64,000 nt of DNA from Hoplostethus atlanticus. Lineage: Eukaryota > Chordata > Actinopteri > Trachichthyiformes > Trachichthyidae. The position numbers and the translations under genes were made by a program. Position 1 is the first letter of the stretch. Each line of letters begins with the position of its first letter. The stretch is from NCBI GenBank assembly GCA_034670405.1, contig JAXDDX010000039.1, positions 686,001 to 750,000 of the forward strand, given 5' to 3'. This document shows, one piece after another, positions 1 through 47,841 of the stretch. The notes beneath the pieces are model-generated. The model ran no database searches. It saw only the letters and a list, made by a program, of their open reading frames with translations, and was not told the DNA's origin.

Positions 1-66
1 CTAGGCTTGTAACTTTAGGCCTCTCTACTCTGCCGCTCTATTTTAAGACAGAGAGGGCAGTGTGCC

Positions 67-100
<34 letters not shown>

Positions 101-211
101 CAGGCTGTTTGCGGGCTGCACACTGCACGGCAGACATGCACAGAGCCGACGACAGGACGTTTGGCAAGACGACACTGGCTGGCTTGTTTACGGCAGAGGC
201 TCCATTTGGGG

Positions 212-270
212 GAGGAGGCAGGCAGGCAGGCAGGCAGGGAGGGAGGGAGGGAGGAGGGAGGGAGGAGAGG
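212..270. repeat. (GGCA)n/(GGGA)n simple repeat
   Basis: About five GGCA units pass into GGGA/GGAG units. The tract is purine-rich and non-coding. It creates spurious arginine/glycine-rich frames. Confidence 0.9.
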
Positions 271-583
271 GGTTTACTACCCTCAAGAGAGTTGGAATTC
301 CTCCTGAGCCATTCCCCCATTTGGCTAGCAGTTGTGAAAACAATTCCCTTGCATTTACTCTCTCTCTCCGTGCAGATGGATTTCCAGCTATGAGTCAGCT
401 CTGAGCAGCAAGCGGTGGAGAAAGTGGTGGGCTTGTGTTCTCCAGCGCAGGGAATACAACTGTACCACATCGAGACGCTTGATTTTTAGTGTTTGGTGCA
501 CTGTTCAGAGTTTCTTCCCCTCTCATATTTCTTCATGGAGTTGTTCTCTGCAGTACTGCTGATATACATTTTCATATCTAATG

Positions 584-606
584 TTTAGCTAGCCGTTAGC
601 TACCAG
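584..606. promoter_or_regulatory. foxj3: TAGC-rich motif block upstream of foxj3
   Basis: The block contains TTAGCTAGC followed by GTTAGCTACC, a near-palindromic TAGC/GTTAGC cluster about 55 bases before the exon that starts at 659. Similar clusters occur in the prdm2 intron-5 CpG-rich segment (49650-50170). Reading it as promoter-associated is inference. Confidence 0.3.
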
Positions 607-658
607 TACCAAATAGCAGTCGACTGACAAAGCCCATGTCTGTCTCCTGTCTCCCCAG

Positions 659-840
659 AGTTGACCTAGAGAAGACTGCTAAGCTGATGTCCTGAACTGA
701 AGGAGCCCTGTCTTCATCCTCAACCAGTCACTTTCAGTTTGTTACTCCACGGCTGGTCTGCTCTCCATCAGTCACCAACCACCAACAACCACCGCCGCCA
801 CCTTCTCCCCCACCCCCCTCCTGCCCAGCCTGCCGTCGCC
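659..840 (+). other. foxj3: foxj3 5'UTR part of start exon
   Basis: This 5' untranslated stretch follows a good acceptor (CTGTCTCCCCAG, AG at 657-658). The reading frame is open upstream of the chosen ATG back to 739, but that extension is proline- and histidine-rich low-complexity sequence. The ATG at 841 has a GCCATGA context and begins the conserved MTSELESS sequence of vertebrate FoxJ3, so I take it as the start. Confidence 0.6.
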
Positions 841-37546
<36,706 letters not shown>

Positions 37547-37690
37547 CCCTTAGACCTCCCCTTGAAAAGAAAAGGGAGGGAAGAGGGGAGGAACGGAGGC
37601 GGTCGAAGCCGGAGGAAGCCAGGCTGAGCTGAACGGCCACGGGAGGAGGAGGAGGCCATTGTGGTTGGGATGCAGAACATTTGACACTTT

Positions 37691-37692
<2 letters not shown>

Positions 37693-37730
<38 letters not shown>

Positions 37731-37736
37731 GGGAGA
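37693..37736. repeat. (GA)n microsatellite in foxj3 3'UTR
   Basis: A nearly pure GA run with GGGA interruptions, about 150 bases after the stop codon. Confidence 0.9.
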
Positions 37737-38305
37737 GCTAGAAAGACAGACTTCAGAGCCCTGACATTTTTGCAACAACAAAAACAAAACATGGTAAACG
37801 ATGTTTCTTTCAAGACAATCATATTTAGTCGGACGTGTTAAAGTGATTGCTTATGTGCTTGTCTAGAGACGAGCAGAACACACTCATGTCTAAACCACAT
37901 GCTCCTCACCTCCTCAGCCAGCCCTGTCCCCGCCCCCAGCCAGCAGCCTTCCAAAGCCCCGCCCCCACAACCCCCACAACCCCCCCAACCCCCCCCCTCA
38001 CCCCCCCTCCAGCTCCGTAACTGTTATGTGATTTGAGCGACTTGATCGGCTTGTAATCCTTCTCGTGTTGACATTGGCCTCAGCTGCCTCTTGGATGAGT
38101 TTATCTCTCTTTTTGTTTTGTTTTATTTTTTATTTTATGTTGTTTTTGTTTTTGTTTTTAGGAAACACAGGCCGCCTCTATGAGTAATGTGATTGTGCTT
38201 GTTGGTCACCTTTGGGAGAACTGGGGGTTGTATCGGTGGCAAAGTTAGGTTTACAATAACCAAGAGTTATGAACAGGGTGTTAAAGCAGGCTTGATATAT
38301 TAAAA

Positions 38306-38322
38306 AAGCGAGCGAGAGAGAG

Positions 38323-38360
<38 letters not shown>
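38306..38360. repeat. (GA)n microsatellite in foxj3 3'UTR
   Basis: GA dinucleotides with two early GCGA interruptions that become pure toward the 3' end. On the other strand it forms a meaningless SLSLSL frame. Confidence 0.9.
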
Positions 38361-38361
<1 letters not shown>

Positions 38362-39219
38362 ACAGAGATGTATTGTGATCTGGTGTCCCGTAGCCAACCG
38401 ATCTGGTCGGCTCACTGCCACAGACTAGTTATGGGAATACAGCAACTTTACCGGCAGTATTTTTTTCTCTTCGTTCTCAGTGTCTCAAGCACTCCCAAGA
38501 TGAATATGATGTGTTAGTGGATGGTGACAGCAGTGAAATCAGACTCTCTTAAAAACCAAACCCAAAGTAATATGAGGTTCATATTCTGTGTGTAGGCTCT
38601 TAATCTTTGCTACAACAATCTGTTTTAACGTGCACATACTGACACGCAGACTGAAACCTGGGCACGTTTTCAGGCAGGTTTTAATAGGAAGGTTAATCAA
38701 TGATGGGACGCGAGCCTATTGATCATTAAACATCTTCATTCATTCAAAAGGTCTGCAAGCCAGTTTGTGAGTCAGTGGGGTTCATGAACATGAAACTTCA
38801 CATTGTAAGCAACTGGAACCAGAGGAGTGGTTTCACATCGCACTGACTGACTAGCAGTGCTAACAAATACGAACCAGAGGCCAGCATTGATTAGTGATCG
38901 ATGGGACACGCGTCAGATCCTGAACCTTCCCTTTTTAAAAAGGGCCACGGTGCAGGAGTTGGAAGCGTCTTTGGTCTGTAAAGTGAATTGCATCCAAAAT
39001 CATGAATCATTGGCGTTTCTCGGCCTACTGTAGGCTCCAGTGAGTCACATGGTGTTTGTTTTTAGTCACTTCTGACATCTTAGTTATGGAGGGATGATTT
39101 TTCTTCTCTAAACTGCCCAAAGTTTTGTTGTGATAGTCAGATAGCGTAAGATGTTGCTATTATACAATCATAACAGAATGAGAAATGTGAGTCGTTACCA
39201 CATATACAGTACGTATGGT

Positions 39220-39220
<1 letters not shown>

Positions 39221-39259
<39 letters not shown>
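39221..39259. repeat. (GT)n microsatellite in foxj3 3'UTR
   Basis: GT run between GTATGTGT and GTATGTTT. Confidence 0.9.
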
Positions 39260-39263
<4 letters not shown>

Positions 39264-41139
39264 TTTGGTTTTATTGTGATTTTAGGGCTATGATTGATTG
39301 CTGCGATCATCTCTATGCCATCTATGAGCACAAAAACATGCACAACATGATGAAAGACTAGATTTGAGACATGCGTTTTGGTGGGAAGGGTTTCTGAAGC
39401 ACAGAGCCGGGAGGTCCGCGGTGCTGGAAGCCTGTCCTCGGTGTCCCGTAGCGAGCGGCGCCTCAATCAGACGGGTGCTGAACTCTCCAGACATGACGTT
39501 AAAAAGCCCTTTGCACACTTTCACTTTTGTTGATGTTTACCTTTTTTTTTTTTTTTTTGAAAGATCATCCAGTTGGGACTCCAGTAGTAGCTGTAGGTTT
39601 CATTTCATATTTGGATCAGACAATCAGGTTTGCTTTCATGATTACTCATAAAATCTTTGTTATTTTGAGGAAAAAAAGGCTATTTGGAACTAGAACCATC
39701 CCAGTTTCATACTCTAGATCTCGTCCTGTGCAGATGAAGTCTAGTTGTTTTGTTCAGCTGAGGATACTGCCGTTCATTTTTATATTTTAAGCTAATGGTT
39801 TTATTTGTTTTTCCCCCTGCCAACTGTTAGTCCACTTCTGCTGTTTTTGCAGCCACTTCAAGTTTGAGGTTTTCTTTCTACTGTATTGTCTTTGTAGATG
39901 AAATGTCAGCTGTATGTGGTGGGTTGCCTTGCCTGTGGATATCAATTGCGTTTTTTAAGTTTTGTGCAACTGCCCGAATCGATTGATCACACACTTCAAA
40001 ACCCAGACACAAAACTTGGTGACCCAAATCATTTCAGAAGCTTATCTTCGGTGAGTGTGACTCTAATAGGGGGGTGTAGCGGTCACATTGGCCGTGGGAC
40101 TGCAACTGAAGACCAGTGAACTGAAGAATCAGTTCACATTCATTGGGATTTGGAAATTATGGACCTAAAATAGGGAACATCTTGGGAGTCATTGCTTGGT
40201 GTAAAGCTTCGGTGTGTTACGATTCTTCCAGGTGAAGGTTGTGAACATCTCATAGGCTACCAGTCGAAAAACACTTGAGCACATCAGCCCGCGGGCAATG
40301 AGAATCTGAGAGACCGGACGTGGCTAAAAGGGAAAAAAAAAGGTGAAGACAACGACTGGATCACAATCACGACGTTATGTTATTTTTACGTGTCTATATG
40401 TGTGTATTTGTGTGTGCTTGTGTGAGCAAATTAAGTTCCTTTTTCAAAAGACAATTCAGTTTTTTTTCAATACCGCTGGACATGTACCTGCCAGAGAGAT
40501 TACCATGATTGGGGAAAAAAAAAACACAAAAAAAAAAGAAAATAAGCCTTGTTACAATATGGGAGAGAACTGCCAACAAGTACTGCTGATTGGGGCCTAT
40601 TTTATTCAGTGCTGGTGTGTTGTTGTGCTCTTGTAAATATATGTCTTTTCAATCATCCCTTTTTTCCTCTTGGGGGTGGGTCATCAAGGCAGGGGGGGGG
40701 GTCTTCATGAAAGAGAGGAGGGAAAAGAATAGAGTATTTTGTTATTGTCCAATCAGAGGGTGACAGTATGTATATATCTATATTGTATATATGTGATGAA
40801 AATGCGTTGGCTTTTTGTGTGACACTACCTTTTACCTGTACTATGGTTCTACATTCAGTGTTTCAGTGTTGATAATATATATTTGGTTTTGTTTTTTGTT
40901 TTTTTCCGTTTTTTGATTTTGTCTTTGTCATTTCTTGTATTTGTTTTTTGTTTTTTTTCCTTCCTTTTGTCCTTTTCGTTATTGCACGGTTTATTCCTTT
41001 TGTTGTCCGATGAGGTGACACAGCTACTCTTTGTATTGGTTTAGTGCTGTAAAATAACTCAAGTGTTATTAGAATTGTCAATACCACCACCCACCCCACC
41101 CCACCCCCGTCCCCAATATGCATGAATGGCACTTAAAGA

Positions 41140-41145
41140 AATAAA
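41140..41145 (+). terminator. foxj3: foxj3 polyadenylation signal AATAAA
   Basis: A canonical AATAAA is followed about 25 bases later by a TGTGTTGTTTGTGTTG-type GU-rich downstream element. It is the best-formed signal after the foxj3 stop. Confidence 0.7.
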
Positions 41146-41165
41146 ATATGTTAACTTCACTGTGG

Positions 41166-42614
41166 AATAATGTGTTGTTTGTGTTGTTTGTTTTTCACAG
41201 CCAAGACGCTTCACAACGTGCGGCAGGCTGATATATTTCGAACCCAGTCGAACAGCAGATGTAGCTGTTACACAATAGGTCGCTTTTGTGAAGAATTTGA
41301 TTTCACTTACACACAATAATATCCTTTAAATGTGCGTTTCCTCTTCTTGGTGACGTTGTGCAAGTCAGTTGGTAGACTAGACGATGCAGCAGTGAAGACA
41401 TAGTTGAATGAAAACCTTCCTTGTGTTATACATCTATTGTCTCCCTCCGGTACTCCATAGGAAACCTTTTCACAAATCTTAACATGTTCAAAAATGTATT
41501 GTTGCTTTTTTACACATTAATAGTTCATAGAGGGCGATCACGCCATACAGTAGCATACACTCCCAGGACTCCCAGGACTCCCAAGACCCTCCGATGTGGA
41601 TTTTAATTGGATAGAAGCAGGGTAATCTGGTATCTAACCCTATTGGACAGCTAATATTTTGTGTTGCCAAAGCCCCTGCTATATCATCGAGGCTGAATAA
41701 AACCCCGTAGGCGTGTTGTTAATACTTTAAAAGCAGGGCACGTTGTATTAGATCAATTTTGGATTACAAGAAGAAAATATGTGTTTTATCATGTGGACTC
41801 CCAGACCAAAAGCCGCCGTGTATCCTGGTGTGAAACGTTTTTGCAGGCTTGGTACCTTCTGTTTATCTGTTGGATTGTTATTTAGATGTTTTCTTCATTG
41901 TAATTAATACAATCAACTCTCAAGATTTCTGTAATTACAACATTTCACGAAGACTTGAGAGATGTACTGAAATAGAAATCTTAAAGGTTCGCCTTTCATT
42001 TACCAAGGTAAACCTGCGGTGGGTGTTACGTAACAGGAACCTTGTGAGTCAACAGAATCTGGGACAGCGAGGCAAAGAAATATTGCTTTAGGTGTTTTCC
42101 AGCTGCGAACAATGAAAATGCGTGCCTCGTTTGGAAGTTGACCCCTCCTAACCCCGTTTGGCCCTTGAATCCAGGAGAAGCCACCCGCATCCCCAATGCT
42201 TAGCCTTGATTAAAGCCTCGCCTCAAAAGGCCTCCCATTGGCTTGGGTTTCACGAGGCGCTCTGACACACCTGCACCTCCAGCGTACGATCCTGTAACCC
42301 ATTTTAAGTAAACTTGGATCACAACACCATGTCATGGGATCCATAACCGTTATGTATCCTGTGGCTGTTTTGTTTGAGGCCCTTTGCAGAGTGACACTAG
42401 AGAGAGTATACTCAGTTTAGCTCCCTTCTGCACTGTTAGTTTTTAAAGCGGAATGAATGGATCTTGCCCTCTCACCAGAATGAGAAAATCCATAAATACT
42501 TTGGGTCATTTTTTAGCTTTGCCTCAACATATTATTTCATATTCCTCATATTGAGAATGTATTTGATCAAGCTTATAAACGTACAGTAACTCATTTCCAA
42601 TTGCCCCTGAGGAA
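41166..42614. other. Intergenic sequence after foxj3
   Basis: This 1.4 kb stretch is without a recognised gene. A small tandem (CCCAGGACT-type, about three units) lies at 41560-41588. Open frames here are short and have no domain. Confidence 0.6.
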
Positions 42615-43305
42615 CCTATATGCCAACAGTAGCAGGGAAACCAGTTCAGGTTGTTGCTGAAGAACCTGCTTTTATTACAGCTGAAGGACGAGATCTTGTT
42701 GCTGCTGAGGAACCAGAGCAAGTTGTTGCTGAAGAACCAGTTGAGAGGAGCCTGTCCTAGAAGATGAGGAGCACAGTCCAGTTATAGTGGATGAAATTCC
42801 AGCTATTGCAGAGGAAGCAGCTCCTTGACTTGTAGTAGCGGAGCCAACCCCTGAGGAAGCCGCTGCTGTTGTATTTAATGCAGTTGTAGCCGAGGAAGCA
42901 CCTGCTAAAGAACACGTCCCAGTTACTGCAGAGGAACCAGCTCCAGATACTGTGGGAGAACCGGCCCCTGAGGAAGCTGACGCTGTTGTAGCTGAGGAAT
43001 CTTCTCCTCAGGAACCTGTGGCAGTCCCAGAGGAAACCACCCCAGTAGAAGCTGTCTTTGCAGAGTCTTCCCAAGATGAAACTACTGTAGGAGTTGCCCC
43101 AGATGTTGCTGTAAAGCCCTCTCCAGAGGAACCTATCCTAATAATCCCTGAAGAAACTTATCAAGAACGTGTTCATATTACACTGGGAGAGGAGGAATCT
43201 GTTGCCCTCGCCCCCATAGAGGTTGAGGAGGAAGAGCCAGGCCAACACAATTTCCTGTGTCCAGGAAAATCTCAACAAAATGGAAGGAAAATCTATAATA
43301 ACTAG
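42615..43305 (+). pseudogene. Decayed Ala/Val/Glu/Pro-rich repeat coding block
   Basis: The plus strand reads as irregular repeats of VAEEPA, APEEA and VVAEE type. From 42952 the frame is open to a stop at 43303-43305 (GEPAPEEADAVVAEESS at its start, a tail ending NGRKIYNN). Upstream, the same type of sequence continues in this frame to an in-frame TGA at about 42824-42826. Further up (about 42623-42745) it continues in a different frame, so at least one frameshift is needed. The composition resembles PEVK or calphotin-like proteins, but I do not recognise the gene. It could be a pseudogene, or exons of a real gene with introns I cannot see. Confidence 0.5.
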
Positions 43306-46300
43306 ATTTAATAATAATTATGAGCTAGTTGAGAAAGTGACTACACGGTTCTATGTATGAACATATTTGACTTGTATGTGAATAGTACAGTAGAATATCA
43401 CTTTTGGACCAAGTATTAATAGTAAGGCGTAAAGACAAAACGCCCAACTTACAATCATTATCAGCTTCAGGAATTCTCTCCCAAATGTCAAGAGGTGATC
43501 AATCATCCTAAATAGAAAAAGACATGCTGTGTAAAATGTCATGTGTTGTATTTCTGTGCTCATGGATGTTCTGACTCTTCTGGGTGTCTGTGTTGTCATT
43601 TTGACATTGACGGACCACGACAGCTTTATTTGGCCAAACTGTTGAATTTACTATACTTGGATTCTCTGAAGTGATAAAAACAAGCTAAAACTACTGGTAT
43701 AGTAAATATACTCTTTTTCATGATTGCTCAATCTGAACACTCTTTGGCCTCACTATTATTCCAGTAGCCTCATACATACACTCGCCTCCTGCATGCTCGA
43801 GTACAAGCATCGCTTTTCCTGCTCTGCCGTGCAGCATGAGAAGGAAAGATCTGCAATCAGTCACACTTTGGCCCGTCGCAGCACCAGCCATATGTCCAGG
43901 GCTCCTCCTGTATACAGGAAATATTTCCCGGGGGGGTTGGGGTGTGTGCATGGTGTTCTCACTGAATGTCTGTGGCAAAAACTGTTTCCATGTACACATA
44001 TGCCATTTTTGGATTTCTGCCTATTCTCATTGTAACTGTTATAAACACCAGATCCTAGGGGGGGAAACGTGGTACTACTAGATTTAAAAGCACTAGGAGA
44101 TCGTGGCTGTCACAGAATTAGAGCCTATTACATATCTAGGTTACTTTAAAAGCCTTGGTAATTCAAATATTGAACATATAGAGAGACTACACTTTATAGT
44201 ACATGGTGCCTCAATCCTGGACATATTTGTGTTAGGTAGGTTTTGTTTATGAAGCACAGCATCCTTACTGCAGTTTGTAGACTGACAAAAATGGTCCTAA
44301 AATCTTCAGAAAGAAAGACTGACAACCCTCTAAATCCTTTGGAAAACTACATCAAAAATGTCCACTTACATATAATATGTGGCCGTTTTTGAGAAAATCA
44401 AAGAAAAACGTGCCTCTTGATAATCTCTATGACTACAAGGCACCAGTAGGCCTATTTTACATTAGGTTGTATGAACCATTCTCTAGTTCCTTGATATTTG
44501 GTGTGGCTGTGAAACCCTTGGTCTCTTTAGAGGCACATTTTATAACGTGGTGAAAATAGAGAAGAAATACCCAACTGAAGACCTCTGTGATATACGATAT
44601 TACCTAATAGCACTGGATAGATTAGGACTTTTCTCGTTCCTTCTGGTGAAATCCTCCTGGTTCTATTGTTAATGTTTGAAGGAACCTGGGGGTTGAAGGA
44701 CATTCTCATATGGTAGGCCAGGAGATACTGCTGTCATAAAAAGCAAGAGGGCCCCTGACAGCTGTCAGCCTGATGGAAACTGGAAGGCAACCAGGGGTGG
44801 AGCAATTGCTATTGCTGGACTAGCAGGGGTGGAGGCTTGTGAAATGGGGGACAGGACTCAGAACATCTGGTGGAGGGGTGTTTTCAGCACTCCACTTTGG
44901 AATTGGGGAAGCAGACGAGGCATGTGCACTGGCCCACTACACAACTGTTCATGCGTAATAGCATGACTGGGGCATTTTGGAATGAACACAAACGCAACGC
45001 AACAGGGGATGAAATAACGTAAAAACATTTGTTGAATGCCCCCAGGCGCGTTGAATGAGTTGCAATTACTTCTTCAGGTTGTAATCTACTGCAGCGCTAA
45101 GTCGTGCTAAAAGGTTGGAACAGCCGCGGCCAGACATGTTCACAATACTTAGCAGAGAAGAACACAGTTACCTCGTGTTCCTGTGTCATGAAAACAAGTC
45201 TAGCTAAAATAGGCACAGGCACATTTTGTTTCGTGGCTGGATGTGTACTGTATGTTCTTTATGTGGATAGGGCACCAGCTTGTTGTACATGGTAGTGGAG
45301 CAGCCTCTAGTGGCCAGAGACACCACCTGTACATATGTGCAGGAAATGATGGTTTTCTAACCCTTACTACTTTCCGTTTGAGTACCAAGAGAATATGTGG
45401 GAATGTGGGAAGCAACAGCATATCCTTCTTGGCAGGAACCAATATGCTACTGGAACACTTGCACACTATAAACACAGTGCACACTGTGAGCACAGGGCCA
45501 CAGTGGCCACAGACGCATGTTGTCCCAAATCTTTCTTTCATCTGCTATTATTTTTCTTAAAACGAAGGATGTAAAATCTATTTTGTTAGCGTTGTTTTCA
45601 TGTTTCTTGTTATTTGTATGAATCATGTTTTTCTCCTTGTTTCTGTTAGAGAGGAAAATAAATAAATCTACTTTTAGTCAATATGCATTTGTAAACAATG
45701 TTTTTGCTGATCTGATATAATAATGTACTGCAGTAGGTGAGAATACCTGCTGTCCATCTGAAGACTGTTATTCTGAAAGGTGATATCTACCATTTGGAAA
45801 CAACTGATACCTACTAATATGATGGCATTAAAGTAAAGCACCTTTGAAGTTATGAGTCATGTTAAGACATTTGCTTGCAAAATAGTTATTTTTTATGAGT
45901 CATCTGTGTTTGATAACTGTTCACTCGTTACTTTTAGGCAGCAATGTTTTCCAAAAAGGATATGCAGCGTTTTGGAATGAAAACCAAACCTTTATTTATT
46001 TTGCACTCATACTTTCATTCAATTGCATGTAGGCCCTAAATCCTTCTGGATCAGTGAATATCACCTTGAGAGGGGTTTCAGTATAATAAGGAATTGAATG
46101 CAGTGACATTAGAACAACAACAACAGTAAAAAAGAACACAACAAAATATTTCCCTCTGCAAAGCACTGAATGGGAAAAGATAACATTTCTGACATTTGGT
46201 TCTTTTATTGAGTTCTTGCAGGCTGTTCCAGGCTGCACAAGTGGCAACAGCCTGCAGGCCTTTTATGCCCACAGATGAATCCAAGCAAGGTCCTTGATTG

Positions 46301-46319
46301 ACATGGATTCATCAGTGTT
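43306..46319. other. Intergenic sequence between acidic block and prdm2 promoter
   Basis: About 3 kb of AT-leaning sequence without a recognised gene. Open frames at 43724-44035 and 45243-45560 overlap frames on the other strand and have no domain. The segment ends with an orphan double polyadenylation signal near 45657 and unremarkable AT-rich sequence after it. Confidence 0.5.
45657..45666 (+). terminator. Orphan tandem AATAAA polyadenylation signal
   Basis: Two overlapping AATAAA hexamers (AATAAATAAA) follow a T-rich stretch that reads like a 3'UTR end. No intact gene on this strand ends here. It could belong to the acidic repeat block upstream or be chance in AT-rich DNA. Confidence 0.3.
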
Positions 46320-46509
46320 GAAAGGACTGCAGACCCACAGCTCGCGAACATAAGTCGCGAGCCGGCTGCCTCTCCCAACTACATTATACGATCCGAATGA
46401 GTTACTGGAGAGAGGCTTTCCACCCAAGCCTCCATCCGCCATTTTCAGCAGATTGAAAGCAGGTACAGCTAAAAAAAAAAAATCCCAAGTCCCCGGTCAG
46501 ATAAAACAG
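46320..46509 (+). promoter_or_regulatory. prdm2: prdm2 promoter and non-coding first exon
   Basis: This is a CpG-richer segment with a perfect inverted repeat of GCTCGCGA (46340-46362) and a YY1-type CCGCCATTTTC at about 46436-46446, typical of TATA-less promoters near the start site. A consensus donor CAG|GTAAGT lies at 46509/46510 and would splice to the exon carrying the prdm2 ATG. The exact start site cannot be read from sequence. Confidence 0.55.
46340..46362. repeat. Perfect inverted repeat with TCGCGA cores
   Basis: GCTCGCGA, a 7-base spacer ACATAAG, then TCGCGAGC: arms of 8 with no mismatch. Each arm holds TCGCGA, close to the TCTCGCGAGA promoter element. Confidence 0.85.
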
Positions 46510-47714
46510 GTAAGTGCGTATATGAGTAAAGTCGGCTTTCCCAAAACTACGACAGACAACAATGAGGGGGGAAAGCTCGAGCCACCTTACTGCTGAGCAT
46601 CGGGGAGAATAAGGAGCGCGGACGAGTAGCCTGCCAGGGTAACAATAAACTGCATCCTTTGGGCGATGTGCGGTTTAGATATCAGGCGGTTTTCTTTTTC
46701 TTTTTTCTTCTCAACTTCTTGACGAGCAGAGGAAAGACGCGTTGAATCCGCTTTTCACACACGTTAGAATTTCTTTCTCGGTTTGTGCTTGAACTTGTGG
46801 ATCAGGGAGGGGGGGGGTTAAAATGTCTGATCACAACTCCAGCACTGGATTATGAAAAAATCAAAGGCAGTTACTTAAATTAATTGGCCTATAAAAAGCC
46901 TTTTTATGTAGGACTACTGTTTTAAAGGGGCGTTTGGGTCCATGCAGCAAGCTGACCAAGGTTAATTGTCTAAATGTGAGACTGTTATGTCTCTGGTTAG
47001 GATATATTCACAAGGCTCTACTAAGTCATGTCTTAACGTCTGAATGTATAAGGTCAAAATATCAGCTATTGAACTGAGTGGGATATTTTTAATGGGCTCA
47101 ACACGGTCACTTTATGTGAACCCATAAACCAGCAGCAGCAGCTTCTTTACAATTGTTCTCAAAAAGCAAGGAACTGATGCATTAAAAAGCTGGAAACATT
47201 TGAGAAGAAGTAATATTTCCAAAATGTAGCCTCCATTTGTATCTGCATGAATTCATTGTTGTTACACGTCTCTCAGCTGTGAAGGGTTTTTGCTGCATGA
47301 TTATGAAGTGCAGGCCTACGACCCAAAGAGGCTTTCAAACTGGTCCTTAGTCCCGGTGAGGGTCTTTGTCACAGGCTGCGATGGAGGAGCAGCTCTCGGT
47401 TGTCTTAAATAAAACTGATATGTGACAGTAGGTATGTTGTCCTTGTTTAACTGCCAGCTCCCCCTCTTTGTGATGAACTGACCCTGAGAGCATCCTCTGT
47501 CTGTTTCAACCTGTCTCTCTTATTTCTAAGAGTCCGTGTGAACTCCCCTGGTGACCAGTACCCAGCTGAACAGGTGACATCTCAACGTCTTGTAAAATCC
47601 AAATAATACTTAACACTTAAGGTGATGTTGAATGTGTCGTGGGTGTTTGGCATTTGGCTTCACGCGGGGGTTTTGGGCATTTTTACTAAGGAAGCGTGTC
47701 TTGTCATTTCTCAG
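46510..47714 (+). other. prdm2: prdm2 5' intron
   Basis: The intron runs from the GTAAGT donor to the acceptor before the start-codon exon. Within it, 47531-47573 is flanked by TTTCTAAG and CAG|GTGACA and could be an extra small 5' exon, at low confidence. No other feature was seen. Confidence 0.5.
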
Positions 47715-47726
47715 GTGCTGCAGGTC

Positions 47727-47841
47727 ATGGCTATTACTGGTGGGACGGTGGAAACACTAGATGAAATTCCACCCCATGTGTGGAAGGGCTTGCCTGACTG
47801 CATGAGCCTGGGACCATCTGCTATCAATCAGAGCCGCATTG
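47727..47841 (+). CDS. prdm2: prdm2 coding exon 1
   Basis: The exon encodes MAITGGTVETLDEIPPHVWK, GLPDCMSLGPSAINQSRI plus one base. It corresponds to human ...AEVPEHVLRGLPEEVRLFPSAVDKTRIG. The frame is open a little upstream of the ATG, but a splice acceptor (TTTCTCAG, 47714) makes ATG 47727 the natural start. The donor is TTG|GTGAAT. Confidence 0.88.

Larger units (their letters stand above)
1..658 (+). promoter_or_regulatory. foxj3: Upstream region of foxj3
   Basis: This is non-coding sequence ahead of the foxj3 start exon. It holds a GA run (67-100), a GGCA/GGGA-rich tract (212-270) and a block with TAGC-type motifs close to the first visible exon. Long open frames here in several phases come from simple repeats and contain no recognisable domain. 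A further 5' non-coding exon may lie here or before the window, because the start exon appears to be preceded by a splice acceptor (pyrimidine tract and AG at 657-658). No TATA box was seen at a convincing distance. Confidence 0.45.
37547..41165 (+). other. foxj3: foxj3 3'UTR (~3.6 kb)
   Basis: This non-coding sequence runs from the stop to the AATAAA at 41140-41145. It contains two (GA)n arrays (37693-37736, 38306-38360), a C-rich block (37920-38020), a (GT)n array (39221-39259), T runs, an A-rich stretch (40512-40545) and a TGTAAATA Pumilio-type octamer at about 40630. The end is set by the signal and by the GT-rich sequence (TGTGTTGTTTGTGTTG) right after it. The boundary is inferred. Confidence 0.75.

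Noticed and set aside
739..840. N-terminal extension of FoxJ3 from an upstream ATG
   Set aside because: The extension is low-complexity His/Pro sequence unlike FoxJ3, and the conserved protein start is at 841.
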